Below, one piece after another: positions 1 through 8,729 of a DNA stretch of 64,000 bases. This DNA comes from Falsiroseomonas bella (GTDB lineage Bacteria > Pseudomonadota > Alphaproteobacteria > Acetobacterales > Acetobacteraceae), in assembly GCF_003173615.1 (NCBI RefSeq), contig NZ_QGNA01000001.1, positions 682,001-746,000 on the forward strand. Reading direction: 5' to 3'. The notes under the pieces were generated by a model. The model saw nothing but the letters and a program-made list of their open reading frames with translations. It was not told the DNA's origin and ran no database searches. Position 1 is the first letter of the stretch. The number at the start of each line of letters is the position of its first letter. The translations under genes were made by a program, and so were the position numbers.

Positions 1-32
1 GCATTGCATCGCCTCACGCATCGTCGCGCTTC

Positions 33-1034
33 GTGCCGTCGCGCCGCGGCCTGCTGCTCGGCGCCGGCGCCGCGCTTCTGGCGCGCCCCGCCCTGGCGCA
101 GTCCTGGCAGCCGGCGCGCCCGGTCGAGTTCATCGTCGCGGCCGGGCCGGGTGGCGGCACCGACCAGTTCGCGCGCATCGTCCAGTCCATCGTGCAGAAG
201 CACAACCTGATGCGCACGCCGATCATCGTCTCCAACAAGGGCGGCGGCGCGGGCACCGAGGCCTTCGTCTATGGCCGCGGCGCCGCGGGCGACCCGCACA
301 AGGTGGTGTTCGGCACCAACAACGTCTGGCTGATGCCGCTGGTCACGCGCGTCGGCTACGGCCTGGCGGATCTTCGCCCCGTCGCCTCCATGGCCGCGGA
401 CGAGTTCATCCTCTGGACCTACACCGATGCACCCTACCGCACGGCGAAGGACCTCGTGGAGGCGGCGCGCGCGCAGAACGGCACCTTCCGCATGGGCGGC
501 AGCCAGGCGCGCGACACCGACCACATCCTGACCAAGCAGATCGAGCGCGCCACGGGCGTGACCTTCACCTACGTGCCGTTCCGCTCGGGCGGCGAGGTCG
601 CGATCCAGCTGGCCGGCAAGCATGTCGAGGCCAACACCAACAACCCGGCGGAGAATGTCGCGCAGTGGCGCGCCGGGCGCGTCCGCCCGCTCTGCGTCTT
701 CAACCCGCAACGCCTGACGCTGACCGAGAAGGTGCATGACGGCGTCGGCTGGTCCGACATCCCGACCTCCACCGAGGCCGGCATCGGCCCCGCCGATTTC
801 CGCATGCCGCGCACGGTCTGGCTCCCGGCGCGCACGACGGATGCGCAGGCGGCCTTCTGGACCGAGCTGCTGTCCCGCGTGCGGGAGACGCCGGAATGGA
901 AGGCCTGGCTGCAGGCCGGCAGCCAGGGCGACCTGTGGCAGACCGGCGCGGAGCTCGCCAGCTTCATCCGCGAGGACGAGGCGACGAACCGCGCGCATTT
1001 CCGCGAATACGGCTGGCTTGTCGAGCAGGGCTGA
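33..1034 (+). CDS. Bug/TctC-family tripartite tricarboxylate transporter substrate-binding protein
   Basis: Periplasmic solute receptor that would deliver a carboxylate to the TctA/TctB permease encoded directly downstream. The N-terminus has a twin-Arg-like start (SRRGLLLGAG), a hydrophobic stretch and an ALAQ cleavage site. The mature part begins with the Bug motif PVEFIVAAGPGGGTDQFAR and has the usual family length of about 310 residues. The GTG start is the first candidate in this frame inside the window; the frame is open to the window edge, so the true start may lie upstream. The gene is followed 33 nt later by tctB. Bug proteins bind diverse carboxylates and the ligand cannot be read from sequence. 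Confidence 0.9.
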   Translation: MPSRRGLLLGAGAALLARPALAQSWQPARPVEFIVAAGPGGGTDQFARIVQSIVQKHNLMRTPIIVSNKGGGAGTEAFVYGRGAAGDPHKVVFGTNNVWLMPLVTRVGYGLADLRPVASMAADEFILWTYTDAPYRTAKDLVEAARAQNGTFRMGGSQARDTDHILTKQIERATGVTFTYVPFRSGGEVAIQLAGKHVEANTNNPAENVAQWRAGRVRPLCVFNPQRLTLTEKVHDGVGWSDIPTSTEAGIGPADFRMPRTVWLPARTTDAQAAFWTELLSRVRETPEWKAWLQAGSQGDLWQTGAELASFIREDEATNRAHFREYGWLVEQG

Positions 1035-1070
1035 TCCGGTGACGCGTCCGGCCGGCATGGGACACGGGTG

Positions 1071-1562
1071 ATGAGCCGGCCGGACGATCGCCTCGGCGGT
1101 CGCCGCGCCGCCGAGCTCGGCATGGCGCTCGGCGCCGCCGGCTTCGGCGGTGTGGTGGTGCTGGGGGCGCTTCAGCACGACACGGGCTGGGGCCCGACCG
1201 GCCCCGGCGCCGGCTATTTCCCGCTTCGCATCGGCCTGCTGCTGATCGGCGTGGCGGCGATCCTCGCGCTGCTGCAACTGCGCGCCGCCGCGGGCCGCTT
1301 CGCCGAGCCGGGCGCACTGCGGCGCGTGGCGCGGCTGCTGGCGCCGACCCTGGTCTTCGGCATCGCGATCGCGCCGCTCGGCACCTATGTGCCGATGGCG
1401 CTGTTCCTGCTGTGGATGGCGCGCGTCGAGGCGCGGGCCGGCTGGCCCGTGGCGCTGGCCCTGGCGCTCGGCACGCCGGCCGCCTTCTTCCTGCTGTTCG
1501 AGACATGGCTCGGCGTGCCGCTGGCCAAGGGTCCGCTGGAAGAGGCGCTGGGCATCTACTGA
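1071..1562 (+). CDS. tctB: TctB-family small permease subunit
   Basis: Small membrane subunit of a TTT-family secondary transporter, about 163 residues with four predicted hydrophobic segments and the GAGYFPLRIG motif near residue 45 that is common in TctB proteins. GTG (1068) and ATG (1071) are adjacent; ATG is preferred. Its stop overlaps the tctA start as TGATG, so the two subunits are translationally coupled. It lies between the binding protein and the large permease, the classic tctCBA arrangement. Confidence 0.88.
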   Translation: MSRPDDRLGGRRAAELGMALGAAGFGGVVVLGALQHDTGWGPTGPGAGYFPLRIGLLLIGVAAILALLQLRAAAGRFAEPGALRRVARLLAPTLVFGIAIAPLGTYVPMALFLLWMARVEARAGWPVALALALGTPAAFFLLFETWLGVPLAKGPLEEALGIY

Positions 1563-3073
1563 TGGAAGGCCTGCCCGCCCTCCTGCACGGCTTCGAGGTC
1601 GCGCTCACCGCCTATCACCTCGGGCTGATGGTGGCGGGCGTGCTGATCGGCATCCTGGTGGGCGTGCTGCCCGGGCTCGGCGCGCCGAACGGCGTCGCGC
1701 TGCTGATGCCGCTCACCTTCTTCATGCCGCCGGTCAGCGCGATCATCCTGCTGAGCTCGATGTACTGGGGCGCGCTGCTCGGCGGCTCGACCACTTCGAT
1801 CCTGTTCAACATCCCAGGCGAGCCCTCCTCCGTCGCCACCACCTTCGACGGGCATCCGATGGCGAAGCAGGGCCGCGCGGCGGAGGCGCTTTCGCTCGCC
1901 TTCCTCTGCTCGGGCTTCGGCGCGCTGGCGGGCGTGATCACCATCACCATCGTGGCCGACGATATCGCCGAATTCGCGCTGCGCTTCAGCCCGGCGGAAT
2001 ACTTCGCCGTTTATCTCCTCGCCTTCTGCGCCTTCATCGGCATGGGCGGCGCCAATCCGCTGAAGACCGCGGTTTCGCTGCTGGTCGGGCTCTCGCTCGC
2101 CACCATCGGCATGGACACCGTCTCCGGCGAGATGCGGCTGACGTTCGGGCAGGACGAGCTGGTGCGCGGCATCTCCTTCCTGGTCGCGGTGATCGGGTTG
2201 TTCGGCATCGGCGAATTGCTGGCAACGGCCGACGAGACGGAAAAGGTGGAAGGCATCCGCGCCCGCGTGCGGCTGGCCGCCGTGCTGAAGACGCTGGTGG
2301 AGTTGCCGCGCTACTGGGTCGCGTTGCTGCGCAGCGCGGCGATCGGCATCTGGATGGGGCTGACGCCGGGCGGGCCGACCGCGGCCTCCTTCATGTCCTA
2401 CGGCATCGCGCGCCGCTTCTCGAAGCGGGGCGACAATTTCGGGCGCGGCGAGCCGGAAGGCGTGGTCAGCCCCGAGACCTCGGACCACGCGGCGGGCGTC
2501 TCGGCGCTGCTGCCGATGCTGGCACTCGGCGTGCCTGGCTCGGCCACTGCGGCGGTGATGCTGGGCGGGCTGATGATCTGGGGCCTGCAGCCCGGGCCGA
2601 TGCTGTTCCAGGACCGGCCCGACTTCGTCTGGGGCCTGATCGCCAGCATGTATGTCGCGAACCTGGTCGCCGTGGTGCTGGTGCTGGCGACCGTGCCGAT
2701 CTTCGCCTCCGTCATGCGCGCGCCCTTCGGGCTGCTGGCGCCGCTGATCATGGCGATCTGCCTGACCGGCGCCTGGATGGTCTCGGGCAGCGGCTTCGAC
2801 GTGCTGCTCGCGATCGGCTTCGGCGTGCTGGGCTATCTGATGAAGAAGCTGGACTACCCGATCGCGCCGATGGTGCTGGCGATGGTGCTCGGCGACAAGG
2901 CCGAGGATGCGTTCCGCCAGTCCATGCTGATCAGCCAGGGCAACCTGACCGTCTTCTGGTCGAACTGGCTGGTCGGTTCGATCACCACCCTCGCGCTGCT
3001 GCTGCTCGCCTGGCCCGTGCTGGCCTGGCTGCTGCGCGGCGGCGTGCAACTCAGCCGGAGACCTGCCGCATGA
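1562..3073 (+). CDS. tctA: TctA-family large permease subunit
   Basis: Main membrane subunit of the TTT transporter, 503 residues, rich in transmembrane helices. The two conserved glycine-rich family motifs are visible: GVLPGLGAPNG near residue 35 and, in the second half, LGVPGSATAAVMLGGL. The sequence STTSILFNIPGEPSSVATT is diagnostic of TctA. The ATG at 1562 overlaps the tctB stop, and the tctA stop overlaps the next ATG (ATGA), so this is one operon. Energy would come from ion symport as known for the family. The substrate is unknown, probably the compound handled by the two enzymes downstream. Confidence 0.95.
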   Translation: MEGLPALLHGFEVALTAYHLGLMVAGVLIGILVGVLPGLGAPNGVALLMPLTFFMPPVSAIILLSSMYWGALLGGSTTSILFNIPGEPSSVATTFDGHPMAKQGRAAEALSLAFLCSGFGALAGVITITIVADDIAEFALRFSPAEYFAVYLLAFCAFIGMGGANPLKTAVSLLVGLSLATIGMDTVSGEMRLTFGQDELVRGISFLVAVIGLFGIGELLATADETEKVEGIRARVRLAAVLKTLVELPRYWVALLRSAAIGIWMGLTPGGPTAASFMSYGIARRFSKRGDNFGRGEPEGVVSPETSDHAAGVSALLPMLALGVPGSATAAVMLGGLMIWGLQPGPMLFQDRPDFVWGLIASMYVANLVAVVLVLATVPIFASVMRAPFGLLAPLIMAICLTGAWMVSGSGFDVLLAIGFGVLGYLMKKLDYPIAPMVLAMVLGDKAEDAFRQSMLISQGNLTVFWSNWLVGSITTLALLLLAWPVLAWLLRGGVQLSRRPAA

Positions 3074-4077
3074 TTCCCCGTCTCGCCCTCGTGCTCGGCG
3101 ATCCCGCCGGGATAGGGCCCGAGATCATGGCGAAGCTGCTCGCCGAGGAGGGCAACCGTCAGAAGGCGGCGCTGCTGCTGGTGGCCGACCCGGACGAGCT
3201 GGCCGAAGGCATGCGCATCGCCGGCGTGGACCTGCCGATCACGCGCGTGAACGACCCGGCGGCCGTCGCGCCCGGCCGCATCGCGCTGCACGAGCTTCGC
3301 CGCGCGGCGCCGATCCCGCGAGCGCAGTCCAGCGCGGAAGGCGGCGCGCATGCCATGGCGACGCTGCGCGAGTGCCTTTCGCTCGCGCAGGCCGGCACGG
3401 TGGACGGCATCTGCTTCGCGCCGCTCAACAAGGCCTCGCTGCACATGGCGAAGATGGGGCATCCGGACGAGCTGCACTGGTTCGCCGAGGTGCTGGGCCA
3501 CAAGGGCGCGCACAGCGAGTTCAACGTGCTCGACGGCCTCTGGACCTGCCGCGTCACCAGCCATGTCGCGCTGCGCGAGGTGGCCGACCTCATCACGCCG
3601 GAGAAGGTGATCGGCGCCGTCGCGCTGATCCGCGACGCGCTTTTGCAGGCCGGGATCGAGCGGCCGCGCATCGCGGTCTGCGGCCTCAACCCGCACAACG
3701 GCGACAACGGCGCCTTCGGCCGCGAGGAGATCGAGATCATCGGCCCCGCGCTGGAGGAGGCGCGCCGCCGCGGCCTGCCCTGCGAGGGGCCCTATCCGGC
3801 CGACACCATCTTCCTGCGCGCCCAGCCCAAGGCCGACGGCACGCGGGACGTGGACGCGATCGTGACGATGTACCACGACCAGGGGCAGATCGCGATGAAG
3901 CTGATGGGATTCTGGCGCGGCATCACCGTCGCGGGCGGACTGCCGGTGCCGATCACCACCTGCGCACATGGCACCGGCTTCGACATCCAGGGCAAGGGCG
4001 TCGCCCGCGTCGGCGCGCTGCAGGCGGCCTTCGACCTGGCCTGCGCCATGGGCGCGCGACGCCGCGCGGCGGCGTGA
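3070..4077 (+). CDS. PdxA-like 4-phospho-hydroxyacid dehydrogenase (PdxA2-type)
   Basis: NAD-dependent oxidative decarboxylase fold, 335 residues. It starts with LVLGDPAGIGPEI and retains MYHDQGQIAMK and AHGTGFDIQGKG, the PdxA signature with metal-binding His residues. The segment GHPDELHWFAEVLG departs from vitamin B6 PdxA (HTEFLA-like). The ATG overlaps the tctA stop by 4 nt. Position inside a transporter operon and next to an aldolase-like gene argues for a catabolic PdxA2-type role rather than pyridoxal phosphate synthesis. No DUF1537 kinase, the usual partner of PdxA2 in four-carbon acid sugar degradation, is present in the window. Function is inference. Confidence 0.85.
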   Translation: MIPRLALVLGDPAGIGPEIMAKLLAEEGNRQKAALLLVADPDELAEGMRIAGVDLPITRVNDPAAVAPGRIALHELRRAAPIPRAQSSAEGGAHAMATLRECLSLAQAGTVDGICFAPLNKASLHMAKMGHPDELHWFAEVLGHKGAHSEFNVLDGLWTCRVTSHVALREVADLITPEKVIGAVALIRDALLQAGIERPRIAVCGLNPHNGDNGAFGREEIEIIGPALEEARRRGLPCEGPYPADTIFLRAQPKADGTRDVDAIVTMYHDQGQIAMKLMGFWRGITVAGGLPVPITTCAHGTGFDIQGKGVARVGALQAAFDLACAMGARRRAAA

Positions 4078-4088
4078 AGGAGGTTCCG

Positions 4089-5006
4089 ATGCCGCAAGCC
4101 TATCGCGGGGTCTTCCCCGTCGTCCCCACCATCTTCCACGCCGATGGGGCGCTGGACCTGGAAGGCCAGAAGCGCGCCATCGACTTCATGATCGATGCGG
4201 GCTCCGAGGGACTCTGCATCCTCGCGAACTTCTCCGAGCAGTTCGTGCTGACTGACGAGGACCGCGAGCGGGTAATGCGGGTGGTGCTGGAGCATGTCGC
4301 CGGCCGCGTGCCGGTGATCGTCACCACGACGCATTTCGCCACCCATGTCTGCGCCGAGCGCAGCCGCCGCGCGCAGGAGATGGGCGCGGCGATGGTGATG
4401 ATCATGCCGCCCTATCACGGTGCGACGATCCGCGTCGGCGAGGCGGGGATCTTCGAGTTCTTCCGTCGCGTCTCGGATGCGATCTCCATCCCGATCATGA
4501 TCCAGGATGCGCCGGTCTCGGGCACGACGCTCTCCGCACCCTTCCTGGCGCGCATGGCCCGCGAGATCGCCAATGTCTCCTATTTCAAGATCGAGGTGCC
4601 GCAGGCCGCGGCCAAGCTGCGCGACCTGATCGCGCTCGGCGGCGAGGCGATCGTCGGCCCCTGGGACGGGGAGGAGGCGATCACGCTGATGGCCGATCTC
4701 GACGCCGGGGCGACAGGCTCGATGACCGGCGGCGGCTTCCCGGACGGCATCCGCCGGATCACCGATCCCTGGTTCGCCGGCGACCGCGAAGCGGCGATGG
4801 ACGCCTATTGCCGCTGGCTGCCGCTGATCAACTACGAGAACCGGCAATGCGGGCTGCTGGCCGCCAAGGCGCTGATGGAGGAAGGCGGCGTGATCCGCTG
4901 CGGCGCTCCGCGCGCCCCGATCGCGCCGCTGCACCCGGCCACGCGCGCGGGCCTGGTCGAGGTGGCGCGGCGGCTCGATCCGCTGGTGCTGCGGTGGGGG
5001 CGGTGA
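4089..5006 (+). CDS. DapA-family (dihydrodipicolinate synthase-like) aldolase
   Basis: TIM-barrel class I aldolase of the DapA/N-acetylneuraminate lyase superfamily, 305 residues. A Schiff-base Lys is placed at about residue 167 in YFKIEVP. The position of the catalytic Tyr (YNVP in DapA) reads IQDAP, so Gln139 stands where Tyr is expected, and the GTTGE loop reads ANFSEQ. It is therefore not a true DapA. A strong AAGGAGG at 4077-4083 sits 5 nt before the ATG. It closes the tctCBA-pdxA-like operon and probably cleaves or dehydrates a keto-acid derived from the imported substrate; the reaction is not known. Confidence 0.85.
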   Translation: MPQAYRGVFPVVPTIFHADGALDLEGQKRAIDFMIDAGSEGLCILANFSEQFVLTDEDRERVMRVVLEHVAGRVPVIVTTTHFATHVCAERSRRAQEMGAAMVMIMPPYHGATIRVGEAGIFEFFRRVSDAISIPIMIQDAPVSGTTLSAPFLARMAREIANVSYFKIEVPQAAAKLRDLIALGGEAIVGPWDGEEAITLMADLDAGATGSMTGGGFPDGIRRITDPWFAGDREAAMDAYCRWLPLINYENRQCGLLAAKALMEEGGVIRCGAPRAPIAPLHPATRAGLVEVARRLDPLVLRWGR

Positions 5007-5077
5007 CGGGCGCGCGCTTAGCCGGGCCTTAACCCGCCCCGCCCCATACCCGCGCCCGGAGGCTTCCGGCGCGGGCG

Positions 5078-6187
5078 ATGGCAAAAGGCGGCAACGGGGC
5101 GACGATCGTCCTGAAGAAGGTCGAGGAAGGCGGGCACGGGCACCATGGCGGTGCCTGGAAGGTGGCCTATGCCGACTTCGTCACCGCCATGATGGCCTTC
5201 TTCCTGCTGATGTGGCTGCTCAACGCCACCACGGAGGAGCAGCGGCGCGGCATCGCCGACTATTTCGCGCCGACGAACGTGCTGGGCCGCAGCACCACCG
5301 GCTCCGGCGAGCCCTTCGGCGGCCGCACGCCGCATGCCTCCGAGCAGATGACGCAGGACACCGGCGCTGTGCGCGTGGAGCGCGGTCCGCTGCCCGTCCT
5401 GCCGGATGTGGAGACGGAGGACGACAGCACCGTCGTCGCCCGCCCCGTGCCGATGCGCGAGGGGCCGGAGGGCGAGGACGAGGAGAACGACCCGCGCCGC
5501 GTCCGCACCGCCCGCGCCGATGCGCCGCCCGGTGATGTCGCGCAGGAGGCGCGCGAATGGGACGCCCCGCGCGCGCGCCGCGCCGATGGCACCGGCGAGG
5601 CGACCGACCCGCGCAACCTCTCCGACGCCGAGCTGCGCGCCGAGCATGAGCGCCGCGAGCGCGCCGCCTTCGAGCAGGCGGCGGAGGAGATCCGCCGCAT
5701 GGTCGCCGGCGATCCCGCCCTGGCGGAACTCGGCCGGCAGCTGCGCATCGAGCAGGTGCCGGAGGGCCTGCGCATCCAGCTGCTGGACGCCGACGGCCAG
5801 CCGATGTTCGCCCTCGGCGGCGCCGCGCCGAACGAGCGGGCGCGCCAGCTGATCGCGCGCGTGGCGCAGGTGGCCGCGCGGCTGCCGAACGCCATCGCGA
5901 TCACCGGCCATACGGATGCCACGCCCTTCCGCGGCGGCGGCGACCGCTCGAACTGGGATCTGTCGGCGGAGCGCGCCAACGCGACCCGGCGCCTGCTGGC
6001 GGAGGCCGGCCTGGCGGAAGGCCGGATCCGCAGCGTCGCCGGCTATGCGGAACGCCAGCCGCTGCTGCCCGACCAGCCGACCGCCGCCGCGAACCGCCGC
6101 GTCGCCATCACCCTGCTGCGCGAGCCGCCCCCGCCACCCCGGCAGGAGGCCGCGGCCCCGCGCGCCGCCGGAACCGCCACGCCATGA
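5078..6187 (+). CDS. motB: Flagellar motor stator protein MotB
   Basis: Peptidoglycan-anchored stator subunit, 369 residues. One N-terminal transmembrane helix follows a His/Gly-rich tail, and the proton-carrying Asp is in KVAYADFVTAMMAFF (about Asp33). A long charged, disordered linker (about residues 100-215) leads to an OmpA-type peptidoglycan-binding domain with ITGHTDATPF and NWDLSAERAN. It overlaps the motA start by 4 nt. The order motB-motA is reversed relative to enterobacteria. No other flagellar gene is nearby. Confidence 0.95.
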   Translation: MAKGGNGATIVLKKVEEGGHGHHGGAWKVAYADFVTAMMAFFLLMWLLNATTEEQRRGIADYFAPTNVLGRSTTGSGEPFGGRTPHASEQMTQDTGAVRVERGPLPVLPDVETEDDSTVVARPVPMREGPEGEDEENDPRRVRTARADAPPGDVAQEAREWDAPRARRADGTGEATDPRNLSDAELRAEHERRERAAFEQAAEEIRRMVAGDPALAELGRQLRIEQVPEGLRIQLLDADGQPMFALGGAAPNERARQLIARVAQVAARLPNAIAITGHTDATPFRGGGDRSNWDLSAERANATRRLLAEAGLAEGRIRSVAGYAERQPLLPDQPTAAANRRVAITLLREPPPPPRQEAAAPRAAGTATP

Positions 6188-7050
6188 CCGCGATCGCCGG
6201 CTTCGTCTTCCTGCTGGTGATGGTGTTCGGCGGCTACCTGATCGCCGGCGGCAAGTTCGCCATCATCCTGGGCGCCCTGCCCTTCGAGATGATGATGATC
6301 GGCGGCGCGGCCATCGGCGCCTTCGTCATGGCCAACAGCATGCACGACGTGAAGCACACGCTCGGCGGCTTCGGGAAGATCCTCAAGGGCCCGAAATACC
6401 ACAAGTCGGACTACGTCGAGATCCTCTCGCTGCTCTACTGGTTCGTGCGGCTTGCGCAGCAGAAGGGCGCGATGGCGCTGGAGGCGCATATCGAGCGCCC
6501 GCAGGAATCCGCGGCCTTCCAGAAATTCCCGAAGATCGCCGGCGACCACCATGTCGTCGCGCTGATCTGCGACTACCTGCGCATGATCGGCATGAACGCC
6601 GACGATCCGCACCAGATCGAGGACGTGATGGCGCGGGAGCTGAAGAAGCTGAAGGAGGAGGAGATGCACCCCTCCCACGCGATGCAGACCATCGCCGATG
6701 CGCTGCCCGCGCTCGGCATCGTCGCCGCCGTGCTCGGCGTGATCAAGACGATGGGCTCGATCGACCAGCCACCGCCCGTACTCGGCAAGATGATCGGCGG
6801 CGCGCTGGTCGGCACCTTCCTCGGCGTTCTGCTCGCCTACGGGCTGATGGGGCCGCTGGCGACGCGGCTGAAGAGCATCGTCGAGGAGGAGGCGAAGTAT
6901 TTCGAGGTGATCCGCGCCGTCCTCGTCGCGCATCTGCACGGCAATGCGCCCCAGGTCGCCGTGGAGACCGGCCGCAAGATGGCGCCGAGCCATTCCATGC
7001 CGACCTTCCAGGAGCTCGAGGAAAGCCTGCAGAACCTGGTGATCGGCTGA
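6184..7050 (+). CDS. motA: Flagellar motor stator protein MotA
   Basis: Inner-membrane stator subunit, 288 residues, the normal MotA length. Four hydrophobic segments flank a large cytoplasmic loop that carries the charged region (MARELKKLKEEEMHPSHAM). The last two helices hold the conserved PALGIVAAVLGVIKTMGSID and GGALVGTFLGVLLAYG. It starts inside the motB stop codon (ATGA) and both products form the ion channel that drives flagellar rotation. Confidence 0.96.
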   Translation: MTAIAGFVFLLVMVFGGYLIAGGKFAIILGALPFEMMMIGGAAIGAFVMANSMHDVKHTLGGFGKILKGPKYHKSDYVEILSLLYWFVRLAQQKGAMALEAHIERPQESAAFQKFPKIAGDHHVVALICDYLRMIGMNADDPHQIEDVMARELKKLKEEEMHPSHAMQTIADALPALGIVAAVLGVIKTMGSIDQPPPVLGKMIGGALVGTFLGVLLAYGLMGPLATRLKSIVEEEAKYFEVIRAVLVAHLHGNAPQVAVETGRKMAPSHSMPTFQELEESLQNLVIG

Positions 7051-7063
7051 CCGCGCGTGCCGC

Positions 7064-7762
7064 TCAGAAGAAGGAGGGCGGCCGCAGGGTGGAGATCCAC
7101 CACGCGAAGGCCGCCGCCGCCGCGAGCAGGGCGACGGCGAGCAGCGCATGGCCCATGCGCGGCGCCTGCAGCGGCGATTCCCGCGGCACCTCCAGCACAC
7201 CGGTGACCATCGGCTTCACCAGGTTCCGCCGCAGCAGCACGCGGTAGGCGAGGACCGCCAGCACATGCAGCACCGCGGCGGCGACGATCACCCAGAAGAC
7301 CCGCAGATGCACCGATGTCGCGGCATCGGCGAAGGCCGGGTCCACGCGGCGCGCCAGCGGACCGCGGCTCATCACCTGGTCGTCGGCGAAGAGCCCCGCG
7401 CCGGCCTGGACCAGCAGCAGCAGCAGCAGCAGCAGCACCATCCAGCCGCCCGCGGCGTTGTGCCCGATCTCGACCGGCGCATCGCGCCGGCGCAGATGCG
7501 CCAAGTGGCCCAGCGCCGCGGCGGGGCCGCGCAGGAAGTGGGCGAAGCGCGCCGTCTCCGACCCGACCAGGCCCCAGGCGATGCGGAACAGCACCAGCGC
7601 CAGGATCGCGTAGCCCGAGAGGAAATGCAGGTCGAAGCGGCCGGTCTCGGCGGTCCACCAGGAGACGGGGAGCAGGATCACGATGGACCAGTGGACCAGC
7701 CGCACCCACGGATCCCACACCTTCAGCCGGCGCGTCGCGCCCCCATCCGTCGCTTGCGTCAT
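7064..7762 (-). CDS. Cytochrome b561-like membrane protein
   Basis: Di-heme b-type cytochrome of the bacterial cytochrome b561 / hydrogenase cytochrome b class, 232 residues with four to five helices. Candidate heme-ligand histidines are His24 (RLVHW), His46 (DLHFLSG), His101 (IGHNAAGG), His152 and His166. Such proteins pass electrons between quinol and periplasmic c-type cytochromes. One helix contains eight consecutive Leu codons made of an uninterrupted CTG repeat. The gene is divergent from the membrane protein starting at 7873. The electron partner is unknown. Confidence 0.82.
   Translation of the reverse strand: MTQATDGGATRRLKVWDPWVRLVHWSIVILLPVSWWTAETGRFDLHFLSGYAILALVLFRIAWGLVGSETARFAHFLRGPAAALGHLAHLRRRDAPVEIGHNAAGGWMVLLLLLLLLVQAGAGLFADDQVMSRGPLARRVDPAFADAATSVHLRVFWVIVAAAVLHVLAVLAYRVLLRRNLVKPMVTGVLEVPRESPLQAPRMGHALLAVALLAAAAAFAWWISTLRPPSFF
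7412..7435. repeat. (CAG)8 / (CTG)8 trinucleotide tract inside the cytochrome b561 gene
   Basis: Eight perfect CAG units on the plus strand, read as CTG (Leu) in the minus-strand gene, within a transmembrane helix. Length change by slippage would stay in frame and only add or remove Leu residues. Confidence 0.85.
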
Positions 7763-7872
7763 GCGATGTCCCGCTGTCCTGCCGGCGCACTGTGCTGGGG
7801 CAGCGCCGCGCCGGGCAAGTTTCGGTCGGTGACGGTTTGCCGATCGCGCCCGCGGCGGGCAGGAGAACGGCC

Positions 7873-8667
7873 ATGGCGGTGCCGGACCTGATCGAGTCGC
7901 TGCAGCTCCAGCGCGGTGCCGCGCTGGGCTTCGTCGTCGCGCTTGGCCTGGCGGGGGCGGCCCGGCTGCTGCGCCGGCCGCTGCCGGCCGGGATCGCCGC
8001 CGGCGCCGGGCTGCTCGCCGGCTGGTGGCTCAGCTTCGGCCTGCTGACGGCAAGCCCGCGGCAATTGCCCGAGCGGCTGCCCTTGCTGGTCCTGATGCTG
8101 CTGCTGGCGGTGGCGCTGCTGCTGCCGCCGGCGCGGCGCTGGCCGCGCGTCACGTTGCCCGCGACGCTGCTGGGCGCGCTGCTCGCCGGCTGGTGGATGG
8201 CCGGCGCGCCGCTGGTGCGGGCCGACCTCGCGCGCGGCGCGGCGGTGCTGGCCGGCGTGGCTGCGGCGAGTTTCCTGCTGGCGCGGGCGCTGGCGCCGCG
8301 CTGGTCGCCGGCGGCGGCCGCAGCCGCGCTGCTCGGCGGCCTGCTGCTCGCGCCGATGCCAGGACCACAGGGCGTGCTGGCGGCGGTGCTGCTGGCGGCG
8401 ACGCTGGCCGCCGCTGTGGTGCCGTCCCGTCAGACAAGCCCGGCCGCCCTTTCGGCGCTTCCCGTGGCCGGCGCGACGGTGGCGCTGGCCTCCCTGCCCG
8501 TGATCGCGCGCGGCGCGGCCGCCGATTGGGTAGTGGCGGCCGCGCCGCTGCTCACCGCCGCGGTTGGCATCCCGCTCGGCGCGAGGCTGGCCGGCCGCAT
8601 GGGCGCCGTGCTGGGCGCAGTGCTCGTCGCGACCGGCTGCGGGATCTTCGCTTTCCTGATACGCTGA
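7873..8667 (+). CDS. Polytopic membrane protein of unknown function
   Basis: 264 residues, almost entirely hydrophobic Ala/Leu/Gly segments, about eight to nine predicted helices, with no recognisable catalytic motif. The ATG at 7873 has AGGAGA at 7861-7866 at good spacing. It is divergent from the cytochrome b561 gene and is followed by a LysM protein gene after a hairpin. I do not recognise the family; it is probably a conserved hypothetical of the Acetobacteraceae. Confidence 0.7.
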   Translation: MAVPDLIESLQLQRGAALGFVVALGLAGAARLLRRPLPAGIAAGAGLLAGWWLSFGLLTASPRQLPERLPLLVLMLLLAVALLLPPARRWPRVTLPATLLGALLAGWWMAGAPLVRADLARGAAVLAGVAAASFLLARALAPRWSPAAAAAALLGGLLLAPMPGPQGVLAAVLLAATLAAAVVPSRQTSPAALSALPVAGATVALASLPVIARGAAADWVVAAAPLLTAAVGIPLGARLAGRMGAVLGAVLVATGCGIFAFLIR

Positions 8668-8683
8668 CACATGTTTGACTTGA

Positions 8684-8703
8684 CTGCCGAGCCGGTTCGG
8701 CAG
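8684..8703. other. Perfect inverted repeat, 7-bp arms
   Basis: CTGCCGA and TCGGCAG flank a 6-nt spacer, located between the stop of the membrane protein gene and the start of the LysM gene. There is no T-run after it, so it may be a weak terminator, an operator or an RNA hairpin in the LysM leader. Confidence 0.4.
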
Positions 8704-8729
8704 TGTCGGGGGGCTCCGGTAGCGAATCG

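Noticed and set aside
2961-2990. TTCGATC-like tRNA T-loop resemblance
   Set aside because: Inside tctA and with no cloverleaf flanks; no tRNA gene found in the window.
1556-3049. A ~500-codon minus-strand open frame antisense to tctA
   Set aside because: Gln/His/Arg-rich shadow; the plus-strand TctA is unambiguous.
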